Shown here: positions 18,538 to 27,879 of the stretch, in pieces
How positions within the stretch are numbered: the first letter of the stretch is position 1
Layout: the number at the start of each line of letters is the position of its first letter
DNA from: Eoetvoesiella caeni
GTDB lineage: Bacteria > Pseudomonadota > Gammaproteobacteria > Burkholderiales > Burkholderiaceae_B
DNA: 64,000 nt
NCBI RefSeq assembly: GCF_003315175.1
Contig: NZ_QNRQ01000010.1
Span: 62,001-126,000, forward strand
Reading direction: 5' to 3'
Made by a program: the position numbers and the translations under genes
The notes under the pieces: generated by a model
Seen by the model: the letters and a program-made list of their open reading frames with translations, nothing else
Told to the model about the DNA's origin: nothing
Database searches by the model: none

Positions 18538-19921
18538 GAGCTTCTCCTGCACGATGATCGACGCGCCGTCCCTCGGGGTCGAAGTCGATGGCGAGCGGTT
18601 TTTCGAGGTGGACAGCGACCTTGGCGCCGGGCTGCACATAGATCGCAGCGAAGGCCTGGCCGTAGAGCTTGTTCACCCAATCGGCCATGTCGCGCACGCC
18701 ACCGGCCAGGATGCGGCCCACGGCCTCGTTGCCGGAGATGCCGACGGTCCCGACTGAGCCATCGGCCCCTACATAGGACATCTGGCCGCTGTCGCTCTCG
18801 ATAAGCGAGGCCACGCCGGCGCCAGCCGCCGTGATGAGCGCCTGGCTGCCCAGGTACTGCTGGGCGTTGCTGCGCCGTTCGCCAGAGACGCAGGGGATGC
18901 CGTACGGATCGCTGATCCAGCCCAGGCCATCTTGCTGCTGGTTACCCTGCTGTTTGCCGTCGCGGTCTTCGGGGATGGTGCGGATCGTGCCATCGTGAAA
19001 CACAAATGTGATGCTGCGCACCTGGCCGCGCACGCACGAGAGCGTCCAATCACCCGAGGCCGTGCCCGAGAACACGGCGCCAGCCACATCGGGGATGTCG
19101 ATGCCGTTGGCCGTGAGATTGTCGGGGCCGACCAGGACTTTGAATGGATACGGGTCGTTCACCGTGCCATCAATCGGCACGCGGCCAATGAGCGCGGTCA
19201 TCGCCACCGACCCCATCAAAGTCGAGTTGGTCGGCACGGTATAGACGGGCGTGGCGCTCTTGACGCCCGCAGCGCGTGCGCCCGCGTTCGCCACGGTCTG
19301 CGCCGTGGCCTCCAGCGTGCGCTGCGCCGGCCCGAAGCTGGTCGGAAAGCTCAGGCTACTGCCTGCCTTGCCGCGCCCGTCGGTCTGCTTCGCATCGTCG
19401 GGTTCCACCCAGCGCAGGCCCCCTTCCATGCCGGCCTCATCGCCCTCGCGCAGGCCCAGGCCCACGGGCAGATCAGCGTGGCCGCTGCCACCAATGCTGT
19501 CCAGGCGCCGTTGCAAGTCGGCCAGTAGCCCCTGGGTCTGCTGGCGCTCACTTGCGGCCTGCTGCTGGTCACGACGCAGGTTCGAGCGTTCGGATTCGAG
19601 CGCCGAACTGACGCGCTGATCGATCGAGTTCTCGCGCTGACGCAGCCGCTGGTTCTCGGCACGCTGGGCCTTGTTGTCGGAAAGCGCGCTCTGAAGCTCG
19701 GTGCGCAGTTGCTTGACCTGGCCGACCAGCGTGGCTACGGTGTCGCGCGGCGTATCGCCCTCGATGCCCAGCGCCTTCATTTCCTCGGGCGTGAGCTGGG
19801 CGCCCGCATCAACCTGGGACGGTGCGGTCTTGCCGCCGCCCGAGAACAACCGGATACCGACAAACATCACGAGCAGCAGCACCGGGATCATCAGCCACTT
19901 CAAAAGGCCGTTACTGCGCAT
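18518..19921 (-). CDS. Integrating conjugative element protein, PFL_4705 family (TraB/VirB10-like)
   Basis: A 467-residue protein with a single membrane helix (about residues 8-25), a long coiled coil (about 60-145, rich in Gln, Glu and Arg) and a C-terminal periplasmic TraB/VirB10-like domain. This topology spans the envelope and forms the core channel scaffold. The start at 19921 matches the usual short cytoplasmic N-terminus (MRSNGLLKWL). It overlaps the PFL_4704 gene and the lipoprotein gene. Confidence 0.88.
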   Translation of the reverse strand: MRSNGLLKWLMIPVLLLVMFVGIRLFSGGGKTAPSQVDAGAQLTPEEMKALGIEGDTPRDTVATLVGQVKQLRTELQSALSDNKAQRAENQRLRQRENSIDQRVSSALESERSNLRRDQQQAASERQQTQGLLADLQRRLDSIGGSGHADLPVGLGLREGDEAGMEGGLRWVEPDDAKQTDGRGKAGSSLSFPTSFGPAQRTLEATAQTVANAGARAAGVKSATPVYTVPTNSTLMGSVAMTALIGRVPIDGTVNDPYPFKVLVGPDNLTANGIDIPDVAGAVFSGTASGDWTLSCVRGQVRSITFVFHDGTIRTIPEDRDGKQQGNQQQDGLGWISDPYGIPCVSGERRSNAQQYLGSQALITAAGAGVASLIESDSGQMSYVGADGSVGTVGISGNEAVGRILAGGVRDMADWVNKLYGQAFAAIYVQPGAKVAVHLEKPLAIDFDPEGRRVDHRAGEAHALELD

Positions 19922-20822
19922 GAGGGGCCTCCTTCCTGTCGCCTTCGGCTTCGGGCGGCGGCAGATTAACAGCCGGATCGAAGCGATTGATGGCCGGGAG
20001 CAGCGACTGCGCAAGGCCATGGCCGCGCGTCACCAGGTACAGGACGGTGGTGTCCTCGGGGGCGCCGCGCGGGCCGAGCTTATCGTGCTGAAAGGCGGCG
20101 GTCAGGAAGTCGCCCTGCAGCACGCGCGGGTCGAGCGTGACCCAGCCCGCGCCCGTGTTGGTCAGGCGCACGGCCGTGACCCACTGGTCTTCCAGGCACC
20201 ACGAGGCGAGTGCGACCGCGCGCACCGGCAGTGTCAGCATCAGCGTGGACAGGTTCAGATCGCGGCGCAGATTGACCCGCATGACGCCCGGCAAAGGTTC
20301 AACGGTGCGCAGCGGCGCGTAAAGGTTCTGCGCGGCGAAACGCGTCAGGACAACGGGGATCGGGGTTTCGCGCCCTGGCCCCCGCGTCTGCGTCGGGTCT
20401 TGCGCGTGCGCCGGTGCTTTGTCGCCCTGCACCGGCTGGTCGCCGTAGCGCGCGGGACTCGTGTCGCCCTGGACGATACGCACCGGCTCCAATTCAGGCT
20501 CGCCGTCTTTGGCCGGCTCGGCGGCAATGTCCAGCAGAATCAGCGCGCCGGTGTCGGCGTCTTGCAGTTGCAGCCGCGTAGGTTCGATCGGCGTGCTGGC
20601 GCGCAGGTACACCGCGCCAGCCGCGCTTTGCACGCGCAGGCGCTCGCCCACGTCGGCCGGCACGCCCACGCGCACATTGCGGTCGATGAACACGATGCGC
20701 TCCTGGCCGACGCGCAGGGGCACGGCCAGCGGCAGGCGCTCCCAGCGCAGAATCTCCACTGCCTGCGCTAGGGGCGCCGCCGCAAGAAACAGCGCGAGCA
20801 AGACTAGAACACGGTGCTTCAT
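19911..20822 (-). CDS. Integrating conjugative element protein, PFL_4704 family (TraK/VirB9-like)
   Basis: This 303-residue exported protein has a signal peptide (cleavage near AQAVE) and a beta-rich body. It is TIGR03749-like and occupies the place of TraK/VirB9, which with the lipoprotein and the VirB10-like protein makes the outer-membrane core complex. It overlaps by a few bases with genes on both sides. Confidence 0.87.
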   Translation of the reverse strand: MKHRVLVLLALFLAAAPLAQAVEILRWERLPLAVPLRVGQERIVFIDRNVRVGVPADVGERLRVQSAAGAVYLRASTPIEPTRLQLQDADTGALILLDIAAEPAKDGEPELEPVRIVQGDTSPARYGDQPVQGDKAPAHAQDPTQTRGPGRETPIPVVLTRFAAQNLYAPLRTVEPLPGVMRVNLRRDLNLSTLMLTLPVRAVALASWCLEDQWVTAVRLTNTGAGWVTLDPRVLQGDFLTAAFQHDKLGPRGAPEDTTVLYLVTRGHGLAQSLLPAINRFDPAVNLPPPEAEGDRKEAPHAQ

Positions 20823-21508
20823 GGGGCTTCTCCTTGAGGCGCTTGCAGGGATAGGCCGGCGGGTGTGGGGCTGGTCGGCTGCGGCACGGTGATGCGCTGG
20901 GGCGTGCCGTCGTAGCAGTCGAGCGCCAACCCGAACGGATTACGCGCGGGGTCGATGTCAACCTTGACGACCTTGATGGGATAGCGCACCAGCGCGCGTT
21001 TGACCTGCTCGGCGCCGTAGTATTCATCGGCGCTGATGTCCAGCGTCACCACCCAGTCCCGGTCGGATACCATGCGCACACGCGCCGTGGGATCGTCGCC
21101 ATAGCCCCGACCGGGGATTTCGTAGATGCCGCGCACCCGCTGGCGCAGCTCGCCCGTGCTGCGCCGGTAATCGAAATCGGCCTTCAGAAACGCCTGGCAG
21201 GCTGGAGTGAGGTACGGCGAAAGCGCATGCAGGTTGCGCGGGTAGTCCTCTTCGCCGTTGGATGGCCAGCGGTTCAACTGCTGGAACACGTAGAACGTGA
21301 AGGCATAGACCGATTCGGGCGGCACTTCCCACCACTTTCGAGTGCTGCCCGAACGCAGATCGGGCGGAACGTGGATGGTCAGGTCGCGCGGCGCGCTCCA
21401 CCAGCCCCCACCCATCACCAGGGCGACGATCACCAGCGCGCCCGCGCCCAGGCGCAGCGTCCTGATGTGCGCTTGCAGGTGAGCTATCTCGTTTTTGAAG
21501 CGGCTCAT
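20819..21508 (-). CDS. Integrating conjugative element protein, PFL_4703 family (TraE/VirB8-like)
   Basis: A 229-residue inner-membrane protein with one N-terminal helix (about 19-37) and a periplasmic domain with the VirB8-like pattern (WEVPPESVYAFTFYVFQQLN). The start at 21508 is chosen because it overlaps the TraL-like gene stop (ATGA-type junction) and gives the normal short cytoplasmic part. VirB8-like proteins nucleate T4SS assembly. Confidence 0.87.
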   Translation of the reverse strand: MSRFKNEIAHLQAHIRTLRLGAGALVIVALVMGGGWWSAPRDLTIHVPPDLRSGSTRKWWEVPPESVYAFTFYVFQQLNRWPSNGEEDYPRNLHALSPYLTPACQAFLKADFDYRRSTGELRQRVRGIYEIPGRGYGDDPTARVRMVSDRDWVVTLDISADEYYGAEQVKRALVRYPIKVVKVDIDPARNPFGLALDCYDGTPQRITVPQPTSPTPAGLSLQAPQGEAP

Positions 21509-21915
21509 CTCATGCTCCTTGGCATGAGCCTTCGGGTGGCCCAGCAGCCCGAGCGCGAGATGAGCGCCTGGCCGCGCACCCAGCCGGCCAACCGCGGATG
21601 GCCTGTCGCGATGCGCCACTGAAGCTGGCGGTACAGCCAGGTGTCTGGGCGTCCGCGCTTGAGCCGGCGCAAGATGCCGCCGCCCACGAACACGCCCAGG
21701 GCCACGCCCAGGACGATGAATGTGGGCGCAAGCGCAATCGTGCGAAACATCCATGACAGGGGCGCGCCAACCAGCAGGCCGACGCCGCCAGACAGGCCGC
21801 AGCAGATCCACAGCTCGTCGGCGGTCAAGCCGCGCACCACCACCGGGTGGCGATTCAGGCGATGCGGCAGGAACGTGACCGTGCCGTCCGCACGGATGTG
21901 CTGGTGCTCGGGCAT
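21505..21915 (-). CDS. Conjugative transfer protein TIGR03750 (TraL-like)
   Basis: A 136-residue protein with two central membrane helices (about residues 38-57 and 62-82) and a basic C-terminal tail (RRLKRGRPDTWLYRQLQWR). Size, topology and position before the VirB8-like gene match TIGR03750, the counterpart of F TraL/VirB3, which pairs with the VirB4-like ATPase. Confidence 0.83.
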   Translation of the reverse strand: MPEHQHIRADGTVTFLPHRLNRHPVVVRGLTADELWICCGLSGGVGLLVGAPLSWMFRTIALAPTFIVLGVALGVFVGGGILRRLKRGRPDTWLYRQLQWRIATGHPRLAGWVRGQALISRSGCWATRRLMPRSMR

Positions 21916-21928
21916 GCCACACCCCCAC

Positions 21929-22285
21929 TTACAGGATGCCGGTGGCTTCGGTGAGCAGCCAGATGCCGATCACGAGCAGCACGGCGCCGATGGCGACGGT
22001 CAAGCCGAACTGGCCCCACGTCTTGCGGCCCGTATGGATCTCCGCATAGGTGCCATAGGCGTGGTAGCACACCCCAATGAACATCGAGGCCACCACCAGC
22101 AGGGCCACGAGCATGATGATGTCGTAGCCATAGTTGCGGATGGTCTCCATGATGCCGTTGCCGGTGCCGCGCGTCGGGTTCTCGATTTGCGGCAGCCCTT
22201 GCGCAACAGACAGCGCGGGCAGCGCGGCGGCGCCCAAGGCCACGGCGGCGCGCCGGGCAAGGCGAATGGTGAGGCGGTTTTGCAT
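21929..22285 (-). CDS. Integrating conjugative element membrane protein, PFL_4702 family (pilin-like)
   Basis: A 118-residue protein. The start at 22285 gives a signal peptide (cleavage near SVAQG) and a short mature protein with two hydrophobic helices. This layout resembles VirB2/TraA-type pilins. It is the best pilin candidate of the system, although this is inferred from size and topology. Confidence 0.8.
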   Translation of the reverse strand: MQNRLTIRLARRAAVALGAAALPALSVAQGLPQIENPTRGTGNGIMETIRNYGYDIIMLVALLVVASMFIGVCYHAYGTYAEIHTGRKTWGQFGLTVAIGAVLLVIGIWLLTEATGIL

Positions 22286-22296
22286 GATCAGTCCTT

Positions 22297-22530
22297 TCAG
22301 GAGAGGAGGAAATAAGTCAGCACGAGGTACATCGCGGCAAAACGGATACACACACCCAGGAACTGGCGCTGATTCAGACGGTTCTCGGACCAGCCCACAT
22401 AGGCCGTCCGGATAGCCCACACTCCCCAGAGCAGCAGGACGGCGAACACGACGCCGACCAGTACGGTCGCCATCGCGGCGGGCATGATGCCGCTATTGGC
22501 TTGAAATGCCGAGATCTGCGCGCCGTTCAT
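22297..22530 (-). CDS. Integrating conjugative element protein, PFL_4701 family
   Basis: A 77-residue protein with two membrane helices (about 15-40 and 60-77) around a short polar loop. It is TIGR03758-like and lies just before the pilin-like gene. It overlaps the RAQPRD gene stop by 4 bases. Its role is unknown, but it is conserved in this T4SS subtype. Confidence 0.82.
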   Translation of the reverse strand: MNGAQISAFQANSGIMPAAMATVLVGVVFAVLLLWGVWAIRTAYVGWSENRLNQRQFLGVCIRFAAMYLVLTYFLLS

Positions 22531-22925
22531 GGCCGACTCTCCACTGCCGTCGTCGGAGGCAGTGGCGCCTGCGGCTCGAGGCCCCGCTCGGCGCGATAGT
22601 CGCCGGCCAGTTCAGCTGGATCGCGCGGCTGGGCGCGTGACGGTGCAAGGTAGTCTTGGATGCCGGCGCGCACGCGTGCCAGGTCAGCCAAAAGCCTTGG
22701 ATAATCGAAGTGGTAGCGCTCGCCCGGCACGACGGAAGCGTGTGCGGCACTGCCGACGATAGTGTGCTCCAGGGCGCCGAGATGACGCAACGCACCAGCC
22801 AACTCGTAGCGCTGTGCCAGGGACTCGGCCCAAACTATTGGAGACTGCCCCATCAGGAGGACTACCAGGAAGAAGGCGGACACACCCTGACGTGCGGCTG
22901 TGTGCAGCCAAATCGAAACCATCAT
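22527..22925 (-). CDS. RAQPRD-family ICE protein
   Basis: A 132-residue exported protein. The family signature RAQPRD is present near residue 98, following a helical region with YHFDYPRLLADLARVRAGIQDYL. A signal peptide ends near VWAES. GTG and two ATG starts lie side by side; the ATG at 22925 is taken. It is the first gene of this half of the T4SS operon, and the cargo cassette begins directly upstream. Confidence 0.88.
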   Translation of the reverse strand: MMVSIWLHTAARQGVSAFFLVVLLMGQSPIVWAESLAQRYELAGALRHLGALEHTIVGSAAHASVVPGERYHFDYPRLLADLARVRAGIQDYLAPSRAQPRDPAELAGDYRAERGLEPQAPLPPTTAVESRP

Positions 22926-23113
22926 CACGCCATTCCCCTGGACAGTCAGTAATGGCTAGATTGTGGGAATCGGAGCTGTCGTAAGCCGCAAACTATAGGG
23001 AACCCGACACCACCAACTTGATTTGTCAGTTACCTTCGTGATTCGGTGCCGTGCAAGCGCTCGGAAATGTGATAGGGAGCCGACCATAACGAATATGGAT
23101 CCAGCAGGGCTAC

Positions 23114-24016
23114 TCAGCGGTACGCCATCTCATCGCGCAAGGCATCCACCACCAACGAGAATGCTGGCGAGGGTTGCCGACGACTGGGGTAATACAGGTA
23201 GTACCCTGCAAAGGGAGCACACCAGTCTTGCAATACGCGCACCAGACGTCCTTCCTCTATGTGCGGGTCGAATTCTCCGTCGGGTAACCACGCTACCCCC
23301 AGTCCCGCCAGGGCTGCATCCACGATAGTGGGCGAGGTGTTGATAACGAGCTGACCCTCCACTCGAACATTGACCTGCTGGCCCTTGCGCTGGAAGTCCC
23401 AGACGAAGAGGCCGCCCCCGGACTGCATCCGCATATTGATGCATCTATGGTTCATCAGATCGCGCGGGTGCTTGGGCTTGGGATGTGTCTTGAAATAGCC
23501 GGGGGAGGCTGCGACCGCCATGCGAAGCGGTGGCCCGATCGGCAGCGCGATCATGTCCTTGTCGATGGTGTCCCCCAGCCGAACCCCGGCGTCGAAGCGG
23601 TCGGCCACGATGTCGCGAAAGCCGTAGTTCACATCGAGCTCGATCTTGACGTCAGGGTATTCAAGCAGCAGCGGCGCGAGCCTGGGCAGCAGCGTGTGCC
23701 GTGAGACGTAGTCTCCGCAGGTGATTCGCACCGTCCCGGCTGGCTTGTCGCGCATCTGCGTGATGTCGTCCAGCTCTGACTCGATCTCATCAAAGCGATG
23801 CCCGATGGCGTTCAAAAGCCGTTCGCCTGCCGTAGTGGGGGAAACGCTGCGGGTCGTGCGCGTGAGCAGGCGAATCTTCAACCGCGCCTCCAGACCGCTG
23901 ATGGCCTGGCTGATTGCTGACTGGGTCACTCCCAGCAATGCTGCGGCACGGGTGAAGCTGCCTTCCCGTGCAACGGTGACGAAATACAGGAGATCGTTGA
24001 GGTTGTGTCTGGCCAT
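23114..24016 (-). CDS. LysR-family transcriptional regulator
   Basis: This 300-residue protein has a complete N-terminal winged HTH (FVTVAREGSFTRAAALLGVTQSAISQAI, about residues 12-39) and an effector-binding domain. It is divergent from the hydrolase gene, with a 15-base ATTAG-N5-CTAAT palindrome 26 bases before its own start, the normal arrangement for autoregulation and inducible control of the hydrolase-MFS-dehydrogenase genes. The inducer is unknown. Confidence 0.92.
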   Translation of the reverse strand: MARHNLNDLLYFVTVAREGSFTRAAALLGVTQSAISQAISGLEARLKIRLLTRTTRSVSPTTAGERLLNAIGHRFDEIESELDDITQMRDKPAGTVRITCGDYVSRHTLLPRLAPLLLEYPDVKIELDVNYGFRDIVADRFDAGVRLGDTIDKDMIALPIGPPLRMAVAASPGYFKTHPKPKHPRDLMNHRCINMRMQSGGGLFVWDFQRKGQQVNVRVEGQLVINTSPTIVDAALAGLGVAWLPDGEFDPHIEEGRLVRVLQDWCAPFAGYYLYYPSRRQPSPAFSLVVDALRDEMAYR

Positions 24017-24041
24017 GAAACCAGTATTTCACGAACAATTA

Positions 24042-24056
24042 ATTAGTACAACTAAT
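24042..24056. promoter_or_regulatory. Candidate LysR-type binding site
   Basis: A perfect inverted repeat, ATTAGT-ACA-ACTAAT, fits the LysR box form T-N11-A. It lies in the 199-base divergent region between the LysR gene and the exported hydrolase gene, close to the regulator's start. Confidence 0.65.
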
Positions 24057-24215
24057 AAGGCATTTAAGACTTCATTAGCTAGTCAATGCCCTTCATCTCC
24101 GTCATGATGCACGTCGTAGAAAGACTCGACGCGCCGCTGGTGTACGCATCGCCTTCGAGTGTGGTGAGCTGGTGCGGCATGCACCGCTCGATTGAGATAG
24201 GAAAGGACATTTATT

Positions 24216-25370
24216 GTGAATGTAGTTGCTGAAGCCGACAGGGCTGTCTCTCGCCAAGAAGGTGCGGATACGGGGCGCCGTAACTTGCTCAAACTGACGG
24301 GTTTGGGGATCGCTGCGATGACCGGGGCCATGACTACGGGGTCGGCCTTCGCGCAGCGCCAGGAGTCGCTTGGCGACAAGTGGGATAAGACCTTTCCCAA
24401 AAGCAGCCGCGTGAATCATACGAAAGTCGTCTTCAAGAATCGCTACGGCATCACCTTGGCGGCTGATTTGTATCAGCCAAAGGGCACCAGAGGCAAATTG
24501 GCCGCACTCGCTGTCAGTGGCCCCTTCGGCGCAGTGAAGGAGCAGTCCTCGGGCCTGTATGCACAGACTATGGCCGAGCGCGGGTTCATTACGCTGGCGT
24601 TCGACCCCTCGTACACCGGGGAAAGCGGTGGTGAGCCACGCAATGTGGCCTCGGCGGACATCAATACCGAGGACTTCAGCGCCGCTGTGGATTTCCTGGG
24701 TCTGCATCCAAATGTGGATCGCAACCGCATTGGGGTGATCGGAATCTGCGGCTTGAGCGGCATGGCGCTGACCGCCGCAAGCAGCGATTCTCGTATTAAG
24801 GCGGTGGCCACAGCCTCTATGTACGACATGTCCCGCAGCATCAGTCGCGGCTACAAAGACGGCTACACGCTGGAACAACGCCACAAGATCATCGATTACC
24901 TCAGCCAGCAGCGTTGGGTGGATGCGGAAAACGGCCGATATGGATTGGGATATCACGAAGTCCCGTTTGACGCGAACGGCAATATCGTGAAGGGGCAGCG
25001 CGTCCTTCCCGAGACTCTGCCCTCCAATGCCGACCCGGTTCTGGCTGCCTTCTTTGATTACTATCGGACTCCACGCGGCTTCCATCCCCGCAGCATCAAC
25101 TCGACCACTGCGTGGACGGCCACAACACCCGTCTCGTTCTTCGGCTTCCCGATGTATGCCAACGTCGGGATGATCTCGCCACGTCCGATCCTGCTGATTG
25201 CGGGAGAAAATGCTCACTCACGCTATTACTCGGAAGATGTTTACAAAGGGGCTTCCGATCCCAAGGAGTTGCTGATCGTCCCCGGTGCAGACCACGTCGA
25301 TCTTTATGACCAAGCGGACAAGATTCCGTTTGACAGGCTGACAGCATATTTCAATCGGCATCTGGTTTGA
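24216..25370 (+). CDS. Tat-exported alpha/beta hydrolase with a Cys nucleophile elbow
   Basis: A 384-residue protein. The N-terminus has a twin-arginine signal (RRNLLKLTG, residues 21-29) and a likely cleavage site near AFAQ, so it is exported folded to the periplasm. The catalytic elbow reads GICGLSG with Cys178 where most alpha/beta hydrolases have Ser, as in dienelactone hydrolases. A likely catalytic His lies in PGADHVDLY near the C-terminus. It starts at GTG behind an AAAGGA site. It heads a likely operon with the transporter and dehydrogenase genes. The substrate is unknown. Confidence 0.82.
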   Translation: MNVVAEADRAVSRQEGADTGRRNLLKLTGLGIAAMTGAMTTGSAFAQRQESLGDKWDKTFPKSSRVNHTKVVFKNRYGITLAADLYQPKGTRGKLAALAVSGPFGAVKEQSSGLYAQTMAERGFITLAFDPSYTGESGGEPRNVASADINTEDFSAAVDFLGLHPNVDRNRIGVIGICGLSGMALTAASSDSRIKAVATASMYDMSRSISRGYKDGYTLEQRHKIIDYLSQQRWVDAENGRYGLGYHEVPFDANGNIVKGQRVLPETLPSNADPVLAAFFDYYRTPRGFHPRSINSTTAWTATTPVSFFGFPMYANVGMISPRPILLIAGENAHSRYYSEDVYKGASDPKELLIVPGADHVDLYDQADKIPFDRLTAYFNRHLV

Positions 25371-25396
25371 ATGAGCAAAGTACGGCAACGCATTCC

Positions 25397-26650
25397 ATGA
25401 CGGATCAAGCAAACAGTGCTCTCACCAGCACCTCTTCCTCTGCACGAGGGGTCAGCGCACCGCCCGCCTATTGGGGTGGCGTCTTCGCAATGACGCTGTG
25501 CGTCTTCGCGCTCATCGCCTCCGAGTTCATGCCCGTGAGCCTGCTCACGCCCATGGCGGCCGACCTGCGGGTCACTGAAGGCATGGCTGGATGGGGTATT
25601 GCGGCATCCGGTGCCTTGGCCGTGCTGACGAGCCTGTTCATCTCTACGCTGGCGCGGCGCATGAACCGCAAGACGCTGCTCCTGGGTCTGACTGGGATTA
25701 TGGCTGTGTCGGGCGCAGTCATCGCGCTGGCACCGAACTATCTCGTCTACATGATCGGGCGCTCGCTCATCGGCGTGGTGGTGGGCGGCTTCTGGTCGAT
25801 GTCAGCGGCCACCGCCATGCGGCTCGTACCGACTGACCGGGTGCCGCGCGCATTGGCGATCTTCAATGGCGGCAACGCGCTGGCGACTGTGGTGGCTGCG
25901 CCGCTGGGTGCCTGGCTGGGTGGAGCCATCGGTTGGCGCGGGGCCTTCTTTTGCCTGGTGCCAGTGGCACTGGCTGCGTTCCTCTGGCAGTGGGTCAGCC
26001 TGCCCTCCATGCATATCGAACCCCGCAAGACTGGCCCTGGGCATGCATTCAAACTCTTCCGTAGCCGGGTCGTGACCCTGGGCATGCTGGGTGTGGGCCT
26101 CTTCTTCATGGGCCAGTTCACTTTGTTCACCTATGTGCGCCCCTTTCTGGAAACCGTTACACGGGTCGATGACTCCATGGTGACTATGATTTTGCTGGTC
26201 ATCGGGGTAGCAGGCTTCATTGGCACCACGATGATCGGCATGATGCTCAGGTGGGGCCTCTACCGGGCTCTAATCTGCATCCCGGTGCTGATGGCGGCCA
26301 TCGCTATATCTCTAGCCGAATTCGGCAACAGCTCGTCCGCAGTGATAGCGCTACTGGGCTTTTGGGGGCTGGTCGCCACTGCCGCACCGGTGGGGTGGTG
26401 GATCTGGGTGCCCCGCACATTTCCACAGGACGCTGAAGCGGGGGGTGGATTGATGGTGGCCGTGGTGCAGTTCTCGATCGCATTGGGCTCCACTGCGGGT
26501 GGTCTGTTGTTCGATCATAGCGGATACCAGAGCATGCTCGCAGCTAGTGCCGCTATCTTGCTTGTGGCCGCTGTGCTGATTTTCCTGACTGCACGCGCCG
26601 AGATGACGCGAGCCTATGAACGATGTGGTCTCCAGGGAGCAGCGGCATGA
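25397..26650 (+). CDS. MFS efflux transporter (DHA-type, NepI/AraJ-like)
   Basis: A 12-helix major facilitator, 417 residues from the ATG at 25397. A TTG ten codons earlier, overlapping the hydrolase stop, is the alternative start. Family marks include FMPVSLLTPMAADL in helix 1, the RRMNRKTLLL loop between helices 2 and 3, and GRSLIGVVVGGFWS in helix 4. Such proteins export small polar compounds or drugs with proton exchange. It probably moves the substrate or product of the neighbouring hydrolase or dehydrogenase. Confidence 0.88.
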   Translation: MTDQANSALTSTSSSARGVSAPPAYWGGVFAMTLCVFALIASEFMPVSLLTPMAADLRVTEGMAGWGIAASGALAVLTSLFISTLARRMNRKTLLLGLTGIMAVSGAVIALAPNYLVYMIGRSLIGVVVGGFWSMSAATAMRLVPTDRVPRALAIFNGGNALATVVAAPLGAWLGGAIGWRGAFFCLVPVALAAFLWQWVSLPSMHIEPRKTGPGHAFKLFRSRVVTLGMLGVGLFFMGQFTLFTYVRPFLETVTRVDDSMVTMILLVIGVAGFIGTTMIGMMLRWGLYRALICIPVLMAAIAISLAEFGNSSSAVIALLGFWGLVATAAPVGWWIWVPRTFPQDAEAGGGLMVAVVQFSIALGSTAGGLLFDHSGYQSMLAASAAILLVAAVLIFLTARAEMTRAYERCGLQGAAA

Positions 26651-26758
26651 TCTGCATCATCACGCAATGTCCATGACCAGCGAGAAGGCTGCCCCGGCGG
26701 CTGGAAGCCAGCTCGGGAGCAGGTGTTTAAATGATTCAGAAATTCAAGGAGTAACAGT

Positions 26759-27808
26759 ATGACCATAAAAGCCTACGGCGCCCGCGCCGGTAATCTCCCA
26801 CTGGAGCCGCTTGCAATTACACGCCGCGCACCCGGCGAGCATGACGTGCAGATCGACATCGCCTACTGTGGCGTCTGCCATTCAGATTTGCACCAGGTAC
26901 GTTCGGAATGGGCAGGTACGCTCTACCCCTGCGTGCCCGGCCACGAGATCGTGGGACGTGTCTCGGCCGTGGGCGCCCATGTGTCCAGCCATAAGGTCGG
27001 CGACCTCGTGGGAGTGGGTTGTATCGTGGACAGTTGCCAGCATTGTGCTGAGTGCGATGAAGGGCTGGAGAACTACTGCGACCACATGGTGGGAACCTAC
27101 AACTTTCCCACACCCGACGCACCTGGACACACCCTGGGTGGTTATTCGCAGCAGATCGTCGTGCACGAGCGCTATGTGTTGCACGTCCGGCATCCCAAGG
27201 AACAACTGGCCGCCGTGGCGCCGTTGCTGTGCGCAGGCATCACCACCTATTCGCCGCTGCGCCACTGGAAGGTAGGGCCGGGCCACAAGGTGGGCGTGGT
27301 CGGCATCGGCGGACTGGGCCATATGGGCATCAAGCTTGCGAACGCAATGGGCGCGCATGTGGTGGCCTTCACTACGTCAGAATCCAAGCGTGAAGCGGCC
27401 AAGGCGCTGGGAGCCCACGAAGTGGTCGTCTCCCGCAACCCCGAAGAAATGGCGGTGCATGCTCAGAGCCTGGATTTCATCCTCAACACGGTGGCTGCGC
27501 CACACGACCTCGATGCGTTTCTTACCCTCCTCAAGCGTGATGGCACGATGACGTTGGTGGGTGCGCCCGCCACGCCGCACCCGTCGCCTGAGGTATTCAA
27601 CCTGATCATGAAACGCCGCAGCCTGGCGGGCTCGATGATAGGCGGCATCCCCGAGACCCAGGAGATGCTGGATTTCTGCGCCGAGCACGGCATCGTTGCG
27701 GACATTGAAATGATCCGCGCCGATCAGGTCAACGAGGCCTACGAACGGATGCTCAAGGGCGATGTGAAATACCGCTTCGTCATCGACTGCGCGTCACTCG
27801 GAACTTGA
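26759..27808 (+). CDS. Zinc-dependent NAD(P) alcohol dehydrogenase (YahK-like)
   Basis: A 349-residue medium-chain dehydrogenase that interconverts alcohols and aldehydes in the cytoplasm. The catalytic zinc ligands are in CGVCHSDLH and GHE, structural-zinc cysteines in CxxCxxCxxxxxxxC near residues 90-105, and the nucleotide-binding GxGGLG in VGIGGLGHMG near residue 182. A strong AAGGAGT site precedes the start. It ends the cargo cassette and converges with the T4SS genes. Confidence 0.93.
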   Translation: MTIKAYGARAGNLPLEPLAITRRAPGEHDVQIDIAYCGVCHSDLHQVRSEWAGTLYPCVPGHEIVGRVSAVGAHVSSHKVGDLVGVGCIVDSCQHCAECDEGLENYCDHMVGTYNFPTPDAPGHTLGGYSQQIVVHERYVLHVRHPKEQLAAVAPLLCAGITTYSPLRHWKVGPGHKVGVVGIGGLGHMGIKLANAMGAHVVAFTTSESKREAAKALGAHEVVVSRNPEEMAVHAQSLDFILNTVAAPHDLDAFLTLLKRDGTMTLVGAPATPHPSPEVFNLIMKRRSLAGSMIGGIPETQEMLDFCAEHGIVADIEMIRADQVNEAYERMLKGDVKYRFVIDCASLGT

Positions 27809-27879
27809 CAATCGGGGTCGGATGCCTCCTTGTGAGGAAAAGCCGACTGCCATCTGTTATACAGGCTGACGGCTAGTAG

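Noticed and set aside
24017-24215. Insertion-sequence border at the cargo cassette
   Set aside because: No transposase gene, terminal inverted repeats or target duplications were found at either end of the cassette.
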